Source: Salinisphaeraceae bacterium (lineage in GTDB: Bacteria > Pseudomonadota > Gammaproteobacteria > Nevskiales > Salinisphaeraceae). From it: 64,000 bases of DNA. Numbering within the stretch: the first letter of the stretch is position 1; each line of letters opens with the position of its first letter. The notes beneath the pieces are model-generated. The model did no database searches and was not told the DNA's origin. It was given only the letters and a program-made list of their open reading frames with translations. The DNA is taken from positions 1 through 64,000 of the forward strand of contig NYTH01000052.1 in the NCBI GenBank assembly GCA_002683405.1. The letters run 5' to 3'. Of this stretch, positions 51,729-60,024 are shown in pieces. A program made the translations under genes and the position numbers.

Positions 51729-53000
51729 ATGGAGATTCTGCGCAAGCTCGAGATACTGGCGGACGCCGCCAAATACGATGCGTCCTGCGCGTCAAGCGGC
51801 AGTCAGCGACGCAATTCGCTGTCCGGCAAGGGGATCGGCTCCACGGAAGGGTCGGGCATCTGCCACGCCTATGCGCCGGATGGCCGCTGCATTTCGCTGC
51901 TCAAGATTCTGCTGACCAATTTCTGCATTTACGAATGCAGCTATTGCGTGAACCGCAACTCCTCGCCGGTGCGGCGAGCCCGGTTTTCCGTGGCCGAAGT
52001 GGTCCGGCTGACGCTGGATTTCTACAAACGCAACTACATCGAGGGGTTGTTCCTCAGCTCCGGGGTGATCCGCAATCCGGACTACACGATGGAGCAGCTG
52101 GTGGCGGTGGCGCGCGAGTTGCGGCTTACGCACGACTTTCGCGGTTACATCCATCTGAAGACCATTCCCGATGCCGACGGGACGCTGCTGGCCGATGCGG
52201 GCCGCTTTGCGGATCGTCTGAGCATCAATGTCGAGCTGCCCACGCAGGTGGCGCTGGATAGCCTGGCGCCCGAGAAGGATCACCGCACCATCAAGCTGTC
52301 CATGGCCCGCATACGCCAGCGCCAGGATGAGCACAAGGCGGAACGGGCCGAGGCCCGGCGCATCAGCAACGTCCGCCGCGGCAAGCCGCCCGTGGCCCGG
52401 TTCGCGCCTGCGGGGCAATCCACGCAAATGATCGTGGGCGCCGAGCCGTCCACCGATGCCCAGATTCTGGACACGTCGGCCCACCTGTATTCGGCCTACC
52501 GGCTCAAGCGGGTCTACTTCTCGGCGTTCAGCCCCATCCCCGATGCCTCCAGCCGGCTGCCGGTCCAGCGCGCACCGCTGATGCGTGAGCATCGCCTCTA
52601 CCAGTCCGACTGGCTCATGCGCTTTTACGGTTACCGCCACGATGAGATCACCACCGGTCCGGACGACGTGGCCAGCGACGGCATGCTCGATCTGGATGTC
52701 GACCCCAAACTGGCCTGGGCCCTGCGCAATCGGGCCTATTTTCCGGTGGATCTGAATCGTGACGAGCGGGAGCGGCTACTGCGCGTCCCGGGGCTCGGAG
52801 TGAAATCGGTGAACAAGCTGCTGCGCATGCGCCGCTGGCAGACCGTCCGCCTTGAAGACCTGGTGGCCCTGCGTGCGGGCGTGCGCAAGGCCATGCCGTT
52901 TGTGGTCTGCGCCAACCATCATCCCGGCCTGGCCGAACTGCCCAGCGACCGCTTGCGAGCACGATTCGCGCCGCCGGCCCGGCAGCTTTCCCTGCTGTGA
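51729..53000 (+). CDS. Putative DNA modification/repair radical SAM protein (UDG-linked)
   Basis: A 423-residue radical SAM protein. The N-terminus reads ILADAAKYDASCASSGS and ICHAYAPDGRCISLLKILL. The cluster motif is CIYECSYC (CxxxCxxC), followed by RNYIEGLFLSSGV. A C-terminal helix-hairpin-helix (LLRVPGLGVKSVNKLLRMR) suggests DNA binding. This is the family known to be encoded beside UdgX-like uracil-DNA-glycosylase proteins; its reaction is not established. The ATG at 51729 matches the family start. It overlaps the next gene by 4 bp (GTGA). A LexA box sits immediately upstream, so DNA damage probably induces it. Confidence 0.92.
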   Translation: MEILRKLEILADAAKYDASCASSGSQRRNSLSGKGIGSTEGSGICHAYAPDGRCISLLKILLTNFCIYECSYCVNRNSSPVRRARFSVAEVVRLTLDFYKRNYIEGLFLSSGVIRNPDYTMEQLVAVARELRLTHDFRGYIHLKTIPDADGTLLADAGRFADRLSINVELPTQVALDSLAPEKDHRTIKLSMARIRQRQDEHKAERAEARRISNVRRGKPPVARFAPAGQSTQMIVGAEPSTDAQILDTSAHLYSAYRLKRVYFSAFSPIPDASSRLPVQRAPLMREHRLYQSDWLMRFYGYRHDEITTGPDDVASDGMLDLDVDPKLAWALRNRAYFPVDLNRDERERLLRVPGLGVKSVNKLLRMRRWQTVRLEDLVALRAGVRKAMPFVVCANHHPGLAELPSDRLRARFAPPARQLSLL

Positions 53001-54463
53001 CGCAGGCGTCGCTGTTTGGTCCGGCCCAGGCGGGCAAGGGGCAGCAGGTCTGCCGGTTCCGGCCCGGCTTCGAGGCCTGGCAGCCGGCCGCACGCCGACT
53101 GCTCGCGCAGGGCATCGCGCCGCAGGACGTGTGGTGGCAGCCGGATTCGCAGGCGCCTGTCGATGACGATGCGCCCGCGCCGCCCGCGCCGCGTGTGCCG
53201 CGCGTGTTCCTGGATATGGCCCGGGCGGCCAGCTGCCACAGCCAGCCGGATCGCTGGGCGCTGCTGTACTCGTTGCTGTGGCGCCTGACCCACGGCGAGC
53301 GGCATCTGATGCAGCTGGGCGGCGATGCGCAGATCGTCCGGTTGACTGCCTATGTCAAGGCGGTGCGCCGCGATGTGCACAAGATGAAAGCTTTCGTGCG
53401 CTTTCGGGCGGTGACCGAGAACGATGGCCAGACCCGCTACGTGGCCTGGTTCGAGCCGGCGCACTTCATCGTCGAGTATGCCGCCGGTTTTTTTAGCCGC
53501 CGCTTTTCGAACATGCGCTGGTCCATCCTGACGCCGCTGGGTTGTGCCCACTGGGAAGGCGCCGACGCCGGCGGCCTGTGGTTTTCGGCCCCCGTGGATC
53601 GCGGCGCCGCGCCCGATGGCGACGCGCTCGAGGACGCCTGGCAGGTCTACTACCGCAGTATCTTCAATCCGGCCCGGGTCAAGGTGCGCGCCATGCAGTC
53701 GGAAATGCCCCGCAAGTACTGGAAGAATCTGCCCGAGGCGCGCCTGATTCCGCAGCTTCTGCGCGAGGCGGATCGCCGCGTGTCGACCATGCAGGCGCGG
53801 CCGGCGAGCGAGGAGCGGCTGCACTGCGGGCCCCGGCCTGATTCGCCTGGCGAAACACTCGCGCGGGCCACCGCATCGGCCGGCGATGCGTTGTCGGCGC
53901 TCGCGCTGCGGGCGCAGGCCTGCCGTGGCTGCCCGCTCTGGGAGCCGGCAACGCAGACCGTCTTCGGAGAAGGCCCGGCCCGGGCGCGCATCATGCTGGT
54001 GGGCGAACAGCCGGGGGATCAGGAGGACCTGGCGGGGCGGCCTTTCGTGGGGCCGGCCGGCGAACTGCTGGACCGGGCGCTGGCGGCGGCCGGGCTGGAT
54101 CGTGGCCAGCTGTACGTGACCAACGCCGTCAAGCACTTCAAGTTCGAGCCGCGCGGCAAGCGGCGTATTCACGCCAAGCCGAGCGCGCGGGATATTGCGG
54201 CCTGCCGGCCGTGGGTGGAGGCAGAGCTGCGGGCCGTCGATCCGGCGATCGTCGTCTGCCTGGGCCTGAGCGCCGGTCTGGCGATGCTTGATCGGCCGCT
54301 GACGCTCAACCGCTCGCGGGGTCAGTGGATCGAGCAGGATGCGCGGCAATATCTTCTGACGGCGCATCCCGCCTATCTGCTGCGGCTGCCGGATCGTCGC
54401 CGTCGGCAGGTCGAATACGACCGCTTCGTCAGCGAACTGGCGCTGGCCGCGCAGGCGGCCTGA
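52997..54463 (+). CDS. UdgX-family uracil-DNA binding protein fused to DUF4130 domain
   Basis: A 488-residue fusion. Residues about 65-290 match the DUF4130 domain linked to radical-SAM partners (FLDMARAASCHSQPDRWALL; VRRDVHKMKAFVRFR; FNPARVKVRAMQSEMPRKYW). Residues about 310-485 are family-4/5-like uracil-DNA glycosylase of the UdgX type: CRGCPLWE, GEQPGDQEDLAGRPFVGPAG and the loop GKRRIHAKPS, whose His becomes covalently linked to abasic DNA in characterised UdgX. An additional pair of Cys residues supports an iron-sulfur cluster. The start is GTG at 52997, overlapping the radical-SAM stop. Together they form a two-gene repair module. Confidence 0.92.
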   Translation: MTQASLFGPAQAGKGQQVCRFRPGFEAWQPAARRLLAQGIAPQDVWWQPDSQAPVDDDAPAPPAPRVPRVFLDMARAASCHSQPDRWALLYSLLWRLTHGERHLMQLGGDAQIVRLTAYVKAVRRDVHKMKAFVRFRAVTENDGQTRYVAWFEPAHFIVEYAAGFFSRRFSNMRWSILTPLGCAHWEGADAGGLWFSAPVDRGAAPDGDALEDAWQVYYRSIFNPARVKVRAMQSEMPRKYWKNLPEARLIPQLLREADRRVSTMQARPASEERLHCGPRPDSPGETLARATASAGDALSALALRAQACRGCPLWEPATQTVFGEGPARARIMLVGEQPGDQEDLAGRPFVGPAGELLDRALAAAGLDRGQLYVTNAVKHFKFEPRGKRRIHAKPSARDIAACRPWVEAELRAVDPAIVVCLGLSAGLAMLDRPLTLNRSRGQWIEQDARQYLLTAHPAYLLRLPDRRRRQVEYDRFVSELALAAQAA

Positions 54464-54509
54464 TCCGCGGGCATGCCACACTGCGCTCGCGGCCTTCAGG
54501 AGCCTGACC

Positions 54510-55064
54510 ATGAACGATGATCCGGACGAGCTGAGCCGGCTGCGCGAGAGCTGGCTGTATCGCGGGCAGCGCCGGCCCGACTTTGCCACGCCGCCCGGTC
54601 CGGGCCAGGAATCGGTCTGGGATTATCCGCGGCCGCCCGTTCTTCAGCCGGATACCCGCCGCGTCACGATTCATCTGGGCGATATCTGCGTGGCTGATAC
54701 GACGGGCGCGATGCGATTGCTGGAAACCGCCGGGGCGCCCTGCTTCTATCTGCCGCCCGGTGACGTGCAGCCTGACTGCCTGCAGCCCGCAGGTGGCAAG
54801 AGCCTGTGCGAGTGGAAGGGGCAGGCGCGCTACTTCGATGTCCTGGCCGGCAACGCCTTCGTGCCCGGCGCGGCCTGGAGCTATCCCGGGGCGCGTGAAC
54901 CTTTCGAGGCCATTGCGGGCTGGTTCGCCTTCTATCCTGCCGATCTGAATTGCCGCGTGGCGGGCGAGCGGGTCCGGCCTCAACCCGGCGGTTTCTACGG
55001 GGGCTGGGTTACCCGCGATGTGGTCGGGCCGTTCAAGGGCGAATCCGGCACGCTCGGCTGGTGA
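54510..55064 (+). CDS. DUF427 domain protein
   Basis: A 184-residue soluble protein with the DUF427 pattern RRVTIHLGDICVADTTGAMR, FYLPPGDVQPDCL, and a second half KSLCEWKGQARYFDV...WSYPGA. The fold is a small beta barrel of undefined function. It lies 46 nt after the udgX gene, but it is not clear that it belongs to the SOS operon; the family is common elsewhere without such context. Confidence 0.85.
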   Translation: MNDDPDELSRLRESWLYRGQRRPDFATPPGPGQESVWDYPRPPVLQPDTRRVTIHLGDICVADTTGAMRLLETAGAPCFYLPPGDVQPDCLQPAGGKSLCEWKGQARYFDVLAGNAFVPGAAWSYPGAREPFEAIAGWFAFYPADLNCRVAGERVRPQPGGFYGGWVTRDVVGPFKGESGTLGW

Positions 55065-55163
55065 GCGCGCGACTTTTCGTGCGCGGCGCGGCGGGTTAGA
55101 TTGCGCGTGTTGCCACGGCAGCAAACAAAAAAGCCAACCTTGATTGCGAACAGGGGGAGACAG

Positions 55164-55640
55164 ATGACTGCAGTACAACGACGGATGGTCGGGCACGGAT
55201 CGATCATCATGCTGATCGCGCTGGCGGCCGGATTTGGTCTGACGGCCAGCCTGCTCGGCGGGCTGGAATTCATTCCCGGCATCATTACCCAGTTCGAGAT
55301 TCCCGGATCGCCCGAGGCCTGGGCGCGCACGCACGCCGGCGGGCTGCTCAACGGCATCATGGTGCTCGCAGTGGCCGGCGTGCTGGCGGGGATGCAGGCC
55401 GGCGAAAAACTCAGCCGCCAGATGTTCTGGATGGTGGCGGGTGCAGGCTATGCCAACACGATCTTCTACTGGATGGCGCTGGTCTCCGAGAATCGCGCCA
55501 TCAGTTTTGCGGATAATCGGCACGGAGAGACGAGCATTTTCGCCGTCATCGGTCTGGCGCCGGCCTTCATTTTCGCCGTGGTCCTGATGGTGGCGTTCTT
55601 TCTGCTCATGCGTGAAGCGTTCAGCAGCGCCCGGGGATAA
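55164..55640 (+). CDS. Styrene-oxide isomerase (StyC) homologue, membrane heme protein
   Basis: A 158-residue protein with four hydrophobic helices, close in length and pattern to StyC: VGHGSIIMLI, LLGGLEFIPGIITQFEIPGS, PEAWARTHAGGLLNGIMV and AGYANTIFYWMAL. His57 in RTHAGG, Asn63 in LLNG and Tyr102 in IFYW correspond, from my recollection of the StyC sequence, to its heme-ligand and active-site His58, Asn64 and Tyr103; the Asp expected near 94-95 is not there. StyC turns styrene oxide into phenylacetaldehyde; no styrene genes are near. The ATG at 55164 follows GGGGGAGA. A GST gene starts 6 nt after its stop. Confidence 0.78.
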   Translation: MTAVQRRMVGHGSIIMLIALAAGFGLTASLLGGLEFIPGIITQFEIPGSPEAWARTHAGGLLNGIMVLAVAGVLAGMQAGEKLSRQMFWMVAGAGYANTIFYWMALVSENRAISFADNRHGETSIFAVIGLAPAFIFAVVLMVAFFLLMREAFSSARG

Positions 55641-55645
55641 ATGCC

Positions 55646-56278
55646 GTGAAATTGTATGACTGGTTGATCGCGCCCAACCCGCGGCGGGTCCGGATGTTTC
55701 TGGCCGAAAAGGGTATCGAGGTGGAGATGGAACAGGCCGCGGGCCCCCGCGACATGGACCTGGCGACCTGGTTTCTGGAGCTGGACCCGCGGCGCCGGGT
55801 ACCGCTGCTCGTGCTGGACGACGGCACCCATGTGGGCGAGGCCATGGCGATCTGCCGCTACTTCGATGCACAGCAGCCCGAGCCGAACCTGTTCGGCCGT
55901 GAACCGCTCGCCGTGGCCCTGATCGAAATGTGGGAGCGGGAGTCGGAGATCAACTGCCTGCAGGCGGGCGGCGAGCACGTCCGCAACAGCCACCCGGCCT
56001 TCAAGGACCGCGCGCTGCCCGGCTACAGCGAGCCCACGCCGCAGATCGCGCAGCTCGCCGAGCGGGGGAAGATGCGCTACTACGAATTCCTGTCGCGGGC
56101 CGAAGCGCAGCTTGAGCGGCACGCGTATCTGGCGGGAGAGCAGTTCAGCGCGGCGGATATCACCGCTTTTTGCGCGGTGGATTTCTGGCAGAAATTCAAG
56201 CTGCCGCTGGGCGAGGAGCACACCCGCCTGAAGGCCTGGCACGAGCGTATCGGGCAGCGGCCCAGCGCGACGGCATGA
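55646..56278 (+). CDS. Glutathione S-transferase family protein
   Basis: A 210-residue two-domain GST. The thioredoxin-like half has LIAPNPRRVRMFLAEKGIE, LDPRRRVPLLVLDDG and the glutathione-site EAMAICRYFD; the helical half contains LAGEQFSAADITAFCAVDFW. The start is GTG at 55646. It is 6 nt downstream of the styrene-oxide-isomerase homologue and overlaps tag by 4 bp (ATGA), placing it in a compact operon. Conjugation of an epoxide or other electrophile is a reasonable guess from that neighbour. Confidence 0.92.
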   Translation: MKLYDWLIAPNPRRVRMFLAEKGIEVEMEQAAGPRDMDLATWFLELDPRRRVPLLVLDDGTHVGEAMAICRYFDAQQPEPNLFGREPLAVALIEMWERESEINCLQAGGEHVRNSHPAFKDRALPGYSEPTPQIAQLAERGKMRYYEFLSRAEAQLERHAYLAGEQFSAADITAFCAVDFWQKFKLPLGEEHTRLKAWHERIGQRPSATA

Positions 56279-56856
56279 GCGAGCCCACACGATGCGGCTG
56301 GTGCGAGGGGGATGCCCTGGACACCGCCTACCACGATACCGAGTGGGGCGTGCCGGTCCGGGATGACCGGACCCTGTTCGAATTCCTGATTCTGGAGGGC
56401 GCTCAGGCCGGGTTGAGCTGGCGCACCATCCTCCACAAGCGGGCCGGCTACCGCGAAGCGTTCGACGGGTTTGATATCGAGCGCGTTGCGGGGTTCAGCG
56501 ATGCCCGGCTCGACAAGCTCAGGACATTCGACGGCATTGTCCGCCACAAAGGCAAGATCGAGTCGGCGCGCGGCAATGCGCGGGCTGCGCTGGATATACA
56601 GACCGAGTTCGGCAGCCTGAGCGCCTATCTGTGGCGCTTTGTTTCCGGCCGGCCGCTGATCAATCATCCTGCCACGCTGGCCGACATTCCCACGCAGACA
56701 GAGCTGTCGCGCCAGATGTCGATCGCCCTGAAAAAGCGCGGCTTCCGGTTTGTCGGCCCGACCATCTGCTATGCCTTCATGCAGGCTACGGGGATGGTCA
56801 TGGATCACCTCACCGGCTGCTTTCGACATGTCCAGCTGATGGAGCCGACGCGATGA
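56275..56856 (+). CDS. tag: 3-methyladenine DNA glycosylase I
   Basis: A 193-residue Tag enzyme: CGWCEGDALDTAYHDTEWG (zinc-binding Cys region and the family start), GAQAGLSWRTILHKR, the Glu-containing FEFLILEG, and a C-terminal FVGPTICYAFMQATGMVMDH with the second zinc-ligand region HLTGCFRH. It removes 3-methyladenine from alkylated DNA. It overlaps both the GST gene upstream and the exported-protein gene downstream by 4 bp, so it is embedded in the operon. Confidence 0.96.
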   Translation: MSEPTRCGWCEGDALDTAYHDTEWGVPVRDDRTLFEFLILEGAQAGLSWRTILHKRAGYREAFDGFDIERVAGFSDARLDKLRTFDGIVRHKGKIESARGNARAALDIQTEFGSLSAYLWRFVSGRPLINHPATLADIPTQTELSRQMSIALKKRGFRFVGPTICYAFMQATGMVMDHLTGCFRHVQLMEPTR

Positions 56857-57308
56857 ATAACAGGTTCAAAGGCGTGGCGCTCGGGCTGGCGCTGACCCTG
56901 GCGCAGCCGGCCGGGGCGCAGGCGCCGCTCGATGCGAAGGCGCTGTCGCAGTGCGCCGGCATGGCCCTGCGGCTGCGCAGCGAATCGCCTGAACTGCAGC
57001 GTCAGGCCGTCAACAACAACCGTCAGCGTCAGGCCCTGTCGCGCCAGCATGCGGCCATCGATTCTGGCACGGACGGCGACGCCGATCGCTGGCTGCGCTA
57101 CAACGCCGCGGCGGCCGCGTTCAATGACCACATGGCGCGCTTCAGGCATGCCGTGGTGGAGCTCAACGAGGTGAAACAGCGCTACGCGCGCGGCTGTGCC
57201 GGCCGCCCGTACGACAACGCGGATCTGGCAAATCTGCCGCTCGCCGAACAGCAGGCCATGCGTGCCGGTCTGGCCGACATCAGCGTGCCGTACCTCGCGC
57301 CGCGCTAG
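56853..57308 (+). CDS. Exported hypothetical protein
   Basis: A 151-residue protein with a signal peptide (GVALGLALTLAQPAGAQ) and a helical mature region with two Cys residues (LSQCAGMALRL; ARGCAGRPYDNADLANLP) likely to form a disulfide. It has no recognised family. Its ATG overlaps the tag stop (ATGA, 56853-56856), so it is translationally coupled to a DNA repair gene, an unexpected partner for a periplasmic protein. Confidence 0.72.
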   Translation: MNNRFKGVALGLALTLAQPAGAQAPLDAKALSQCAGMALRLRSESPELQRQAVNNNRQRQALSRQHAAIDSGTDGDADRWLRYNAAAAAFNDHMARFRHAVVELNEVKQRYARGCAGRPYDNADLANLPLAEQQAMRAGLADISVPYLAPR

Positions 57309-57401
57309 CTGTCCTGGCGGTGCCGCGGCGGCGCGTCCGGATTGGCGGTTGTGTCCGGCAACCGGTACGGTGGCCGGCCATTTTGCAACAAGGAGCCTGC
57401 C

Positions 57402-57881
57402 ATGCAGGTCGCCAAGGACACTGTTGTCAGCATCGACTACAGCCTCAAGAACAGCGCCGGAGAGGTGCTCGATACCTCCGAGGGCGCCCAGCCGCTGAGC
57501 TATCTGCACGGGCACAAGAACATCGTGCCCGGGCTGGAGGAAGCGCTGGAAGGCCACGAAGAGGGCGCCGACGTGTCGGTGACCGTGCCGCCGGAGAAGG
57601 GTTATGGCCCGCGGCATGACGAACTGGTGCAGACCGCGCCGCTGTCGGCCTTTCCCGAAGACAATCCTCCCAAGCCGGGTATGCGTTTCCAGGCCGAGAC
57701 GCAGAACGGCCCCACCGTGATCCAGGTCACCAAGGTGGAGGGCGACGAAGTGACGGTGGACGCCAATCACGTACTGGCCGGCGAAGATCTGAACTTCGAC
57801 GTCACCGTGAAGCAGGTGCGCGCCGCCACCGAACAGGAACTCGAGCACGGCCACGTGCACGAGGCCGGCGAGGACCACTGA
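57402..57881 (+). CDS. slyD: FKBP-type peptidyl-prolyl isomerase, SlyD-like
   Basis: A 159-residue protein with the SlyD arrangement: an FKBP domain (VVSIDYSLKNSAGEVLDTSEG, HGHKNIVPGLEEALEGHEEG, PPEKGYGP) and the inserted-flap domain (about 75-130; PGMRFQAETQNGP, VDANHVLAGEDLNFDV). The C-terminal metal-binding tail is short (HGHVHEAGEDH) compared with E. coli SlyD, so nickel storage capacity is probably low. It acts as a cytosolic folding catalyst. The ATG at 57402 follows AAGGAG. Confidence 0.93.
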   Translation: MQVAKDTVVSIDYSLKNSAGEVLDTSEGAQPLSYLHGHKNIVPGLEEALEGHEEGADVSVTVPPEKGYGPRHDELVQTAPLSAFPEDNPPKPGMRFQAETQNGPTVIQVTKVEGDEVTVDANHVLAGEDLNFDVTVKQVRAATEQELEHGHVHEAGEDH

Positions 57882-57950
57882 CCCGCCGTTGCGGCGACGT
57901 CAGCGGGCGCAGCCGGGCCGGGTAGCGTGCGCCCGGCCGGTCCCCGGCCG

Positions 57951-58784
57951 TCAGTCGTCCCGGGCGCGTTCTACCCGCAGGTCCTGCGCCAGCATGTGCC
58001 GCGCAAGTGACACCAGATCCGCCATGCTGTTGACCACGGCATCGGGTTCGTAGGGGTGCTTCACGGTGCCCGGAAATATCTTGTCCAGCCAGGTCTGATC
58101 CCAGCCTGCGCCATTGTAGAAGATGGCCGTGGTGTGGGCCCGCTTGGCGGCGATCACGTCGGTCGTGCTGTCCCCGACGTACCAGCAGTGCTCGTTAGCC
58201 GGCAGGTTCAGGTACTCCAGCGCCTTGAGGATCAGGTCCGGGTCCGGCTTGCGGTGCGCCACGTCGTTGCCGCAGGCCATGGTGTCGAACAGGTCGACCC
58301 AGCTGCCGTGCTCAACCATCTTGACCTCATGCTCCATGAACTCGCGGTTGCGGTTGGAGATGATGCCCAGGAACACGCCCAGCCGGCGGAGATGGATGAG
58401 CTGCTCGCCGGTATCGGGCTCGAGCGGGGAGACTTCGCCCACGTACTTGCGGTAGGCGTCGTCAAAGGCACCGTGGGCGCGCTTCTTGGCGTCGGTATCG
58501 GGCCCGAACAGCACTTCGAAAATATCCGTGCGTGAAATCTTGCGCGCCTGCTTGATCTTCGGATGCAGCCTGCGGTTGTCGCGCACGTATTTGAGCAGCT
58601 TGGCGTCCTCGATGGTCTTGGAATCCTCGGGGGACATGAGTCGATCCCAGAGGTCCAGCGCCTCCAGCTTGGGCAGCACGTCGTCCACGGCGTGATACAT
58701 GGCGTCGTGCGTGTCCACCAGCGTGGCATGCCAGTCGATCAGAATGACGTCGGGTTTGCTGTGCGGCAGATGCAGAATGGTCAT
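57951..58784 (-). CDS. HAD superfamily hydrolase with altered motif I
   Basis: A 277-residue HAD-fold protein. Motif I is LIDWHATLVDT: the nucleophile Asp17 is present, but the acid/base Asp two residues on is His19. Motif II is GIISNRN, motif III Lys lies in AHRKPDPDLILKA, and motif IV is YVGDSTTDVIAA. The cap region (about 35-125) is helical and charged. The D-x-H change may shift the reaction away from phosphomonoester hydrolysis, as seen for phosphonatases with D-x-A. It is convergent with slyD and divergent from the dCTP deaminase gene. Confidence 0.88.
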   Translation of the reverse strand: MTILHLPHSKPDVILIDWHATLVDTHDAMYHAVDDVLPKLEALDLWDRLMSPEDSKTIEDAKLLKYVRDNRRLHPKIKQARKISRTDIFEVLFGPDTDAKKRAHGAFDDAYRKYVGEVSPLEPDTGEQLIHLRRLGVFLGIISNRNREFMEHEVKMVEHGSWVDLFDTMACGNDVAHRKPDPDLILKALEYLNLPANEHCWYVGDSTTDVIAAKRAHTTAIFYNGAGWDQTWLDKIFPGTVKHPYEPDAVVNSMADLVSLARHMLAQDLRVERARDD

Positions 58785-58908
58785 GGGCGTCGGGCAGGTG
58801 GGCGGCTATACTGCGCGCCAGGCGGCGAAAGTGCCGGTCCGGCAGCGCCAGAACCGTATTCGGTCGGCTCGCCGGCTGAATGAACGGACCTCGAATTCTC
58901 GAAATCCC

Positions 58909-60024
58909 ATGAGCGAAGCAGTAGAACCCACCGCGCCGGCGTCTGGCAAGAACGAGGGGGCGATTCTCCCCAGTCAGGCGCTGCGGCGGCTGATCGGCCC
59001 GACGGGTGAGATTCGGTTGTCGCAACCGTTGGCCGACAATCAGCTGCAGCCGGCCAGCCTGGATCTGCGCCTGGGTCTGCACGCCTGGCGGGTCCGGGCG
59101 AGCTTTCTGCCGGGCGAGTCCTGCACGGTCGCCGACAAGCTCGATGCGTTCGGCATGCACCGCATGGATATCTCCCAGGGAGCGGTACTGGAGAAGGGCT
59201 GTGTGTACATCGTGCCGCTGATGGAGTCACTGGCCCTGTCGCCGGCGCACAGCGCCATGGGCAACCCCAAGAGTTCAACCGGCCGTGTGGATGTGTTCAC
59301 GCGGCTCATTACGGATCACGGCACCGAATTCGACCGCATCAAGCCAGGCTACACTGGGCCCCTGTACGCCGAGATCGCGCCGCGGACCTTCAGCGTCCTG
59401 GTGCGGGCGGGCTCCACGCTCAGCCAGCTGAGGATCCGCCGCGAGGCGGGGGCGCGCGGGCCGGAGCATGCCGCCAGCCAGGGCCTGCCGCCGCTGCCGA
59501 CAGGCCGCGTGGAGCCGGTCACCGTGGATGTGCTGGGCGCGCAGTCCGGTGGGCTGATCGGCTACCGCGCCAAGCTGCATGCCGGGCTGATCGACATCGA
59601 CAAGCGCCAGCAGCACGCCATCGAGGATTTCTGGGAGCCGGTGCACGCCAGCACCCGCGGCCAGGGGCTGGTGCTCGACCCCGGCGAGTTCTACATTCTG
59701 GCGTCCAAGGAATCAGTGGCCATACCGCCCGATTCGGCGGCCGAGATGGTGGCCTACGACACGCTGGTGGGCGAATTTCGGGTGCACTACGCGGGATTTT
59801 TCGACCCCGGCTTCGGCTACGGTGACGCCGGCGGCGGTGCCCGCGCCGTACTGGAAGTACGCTCCTACGAGGTGCCGTTCGTGCTCGAGCACGGGCAGAC
59901 GGTCGGGCGGCTCATCTTCGAGCCGCTCACCGAGGCGCCCGAAATGCTCTACGGCGGGGGTACGCTGGCGTCCAACTATCAGCGCCAGGGTCTGGCGCTG
60001 AGCAAGCATTTCAAGCCGGGCTAG
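58909..60024 (+). CDS. dcd: 2'-deoxycytidine 5'-triphosphate deaminase
   Basis: A 371-residue protein, twice the length of ordinary Dcd, matching the double-domain form common in alphaproteobacteria. The first half holds QLQPASLDLRLGLHAWRVRA and NPKSSTGRVDVFTRL. The second holds YAEIAPRTFSVLVRAGS and HYAGFFDPGFGYGDAGGGARA. It deaminates dCTP to dUTP, feeding dTTP synthesis. The ATG at 58909 starts the family-length protein. Its TAG stop lies in the CTAG end of a palindromic element. Confidence 0.9.
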   Translation: MSEAVEPTAPASGKNEGAILPSQALRRLIGPTGEIRLSQPLADNQLQPASLDLRLGLHAWRVRASFLPGESCTVADKLDAFGMHRMDISQGAVLEKGCVYIVPLMESLALSPAHSAMGNPKSSTGRVDVFTRLITDHGTEFDRIKPGYTGPLYAEIAPRTFSVLVRAGSTLSQLRIRREAGARGPEHAASQGLPPLPTGRVEPVTVDVLGAQSGGLIGYRAKLHAGLIDIDKRQQHAIEDFWEPVHASTRGQGLVLDPGEFYILASKESVAIPPDSAAEMVAYDTLVGEFRVHYAGFFDPGFGYGDAGGGARAVLEVRSYEVPFVLEHGQTVGRLIFEPLTEAPEMLYGGGTLASNYQRQGLALSKHFKPG

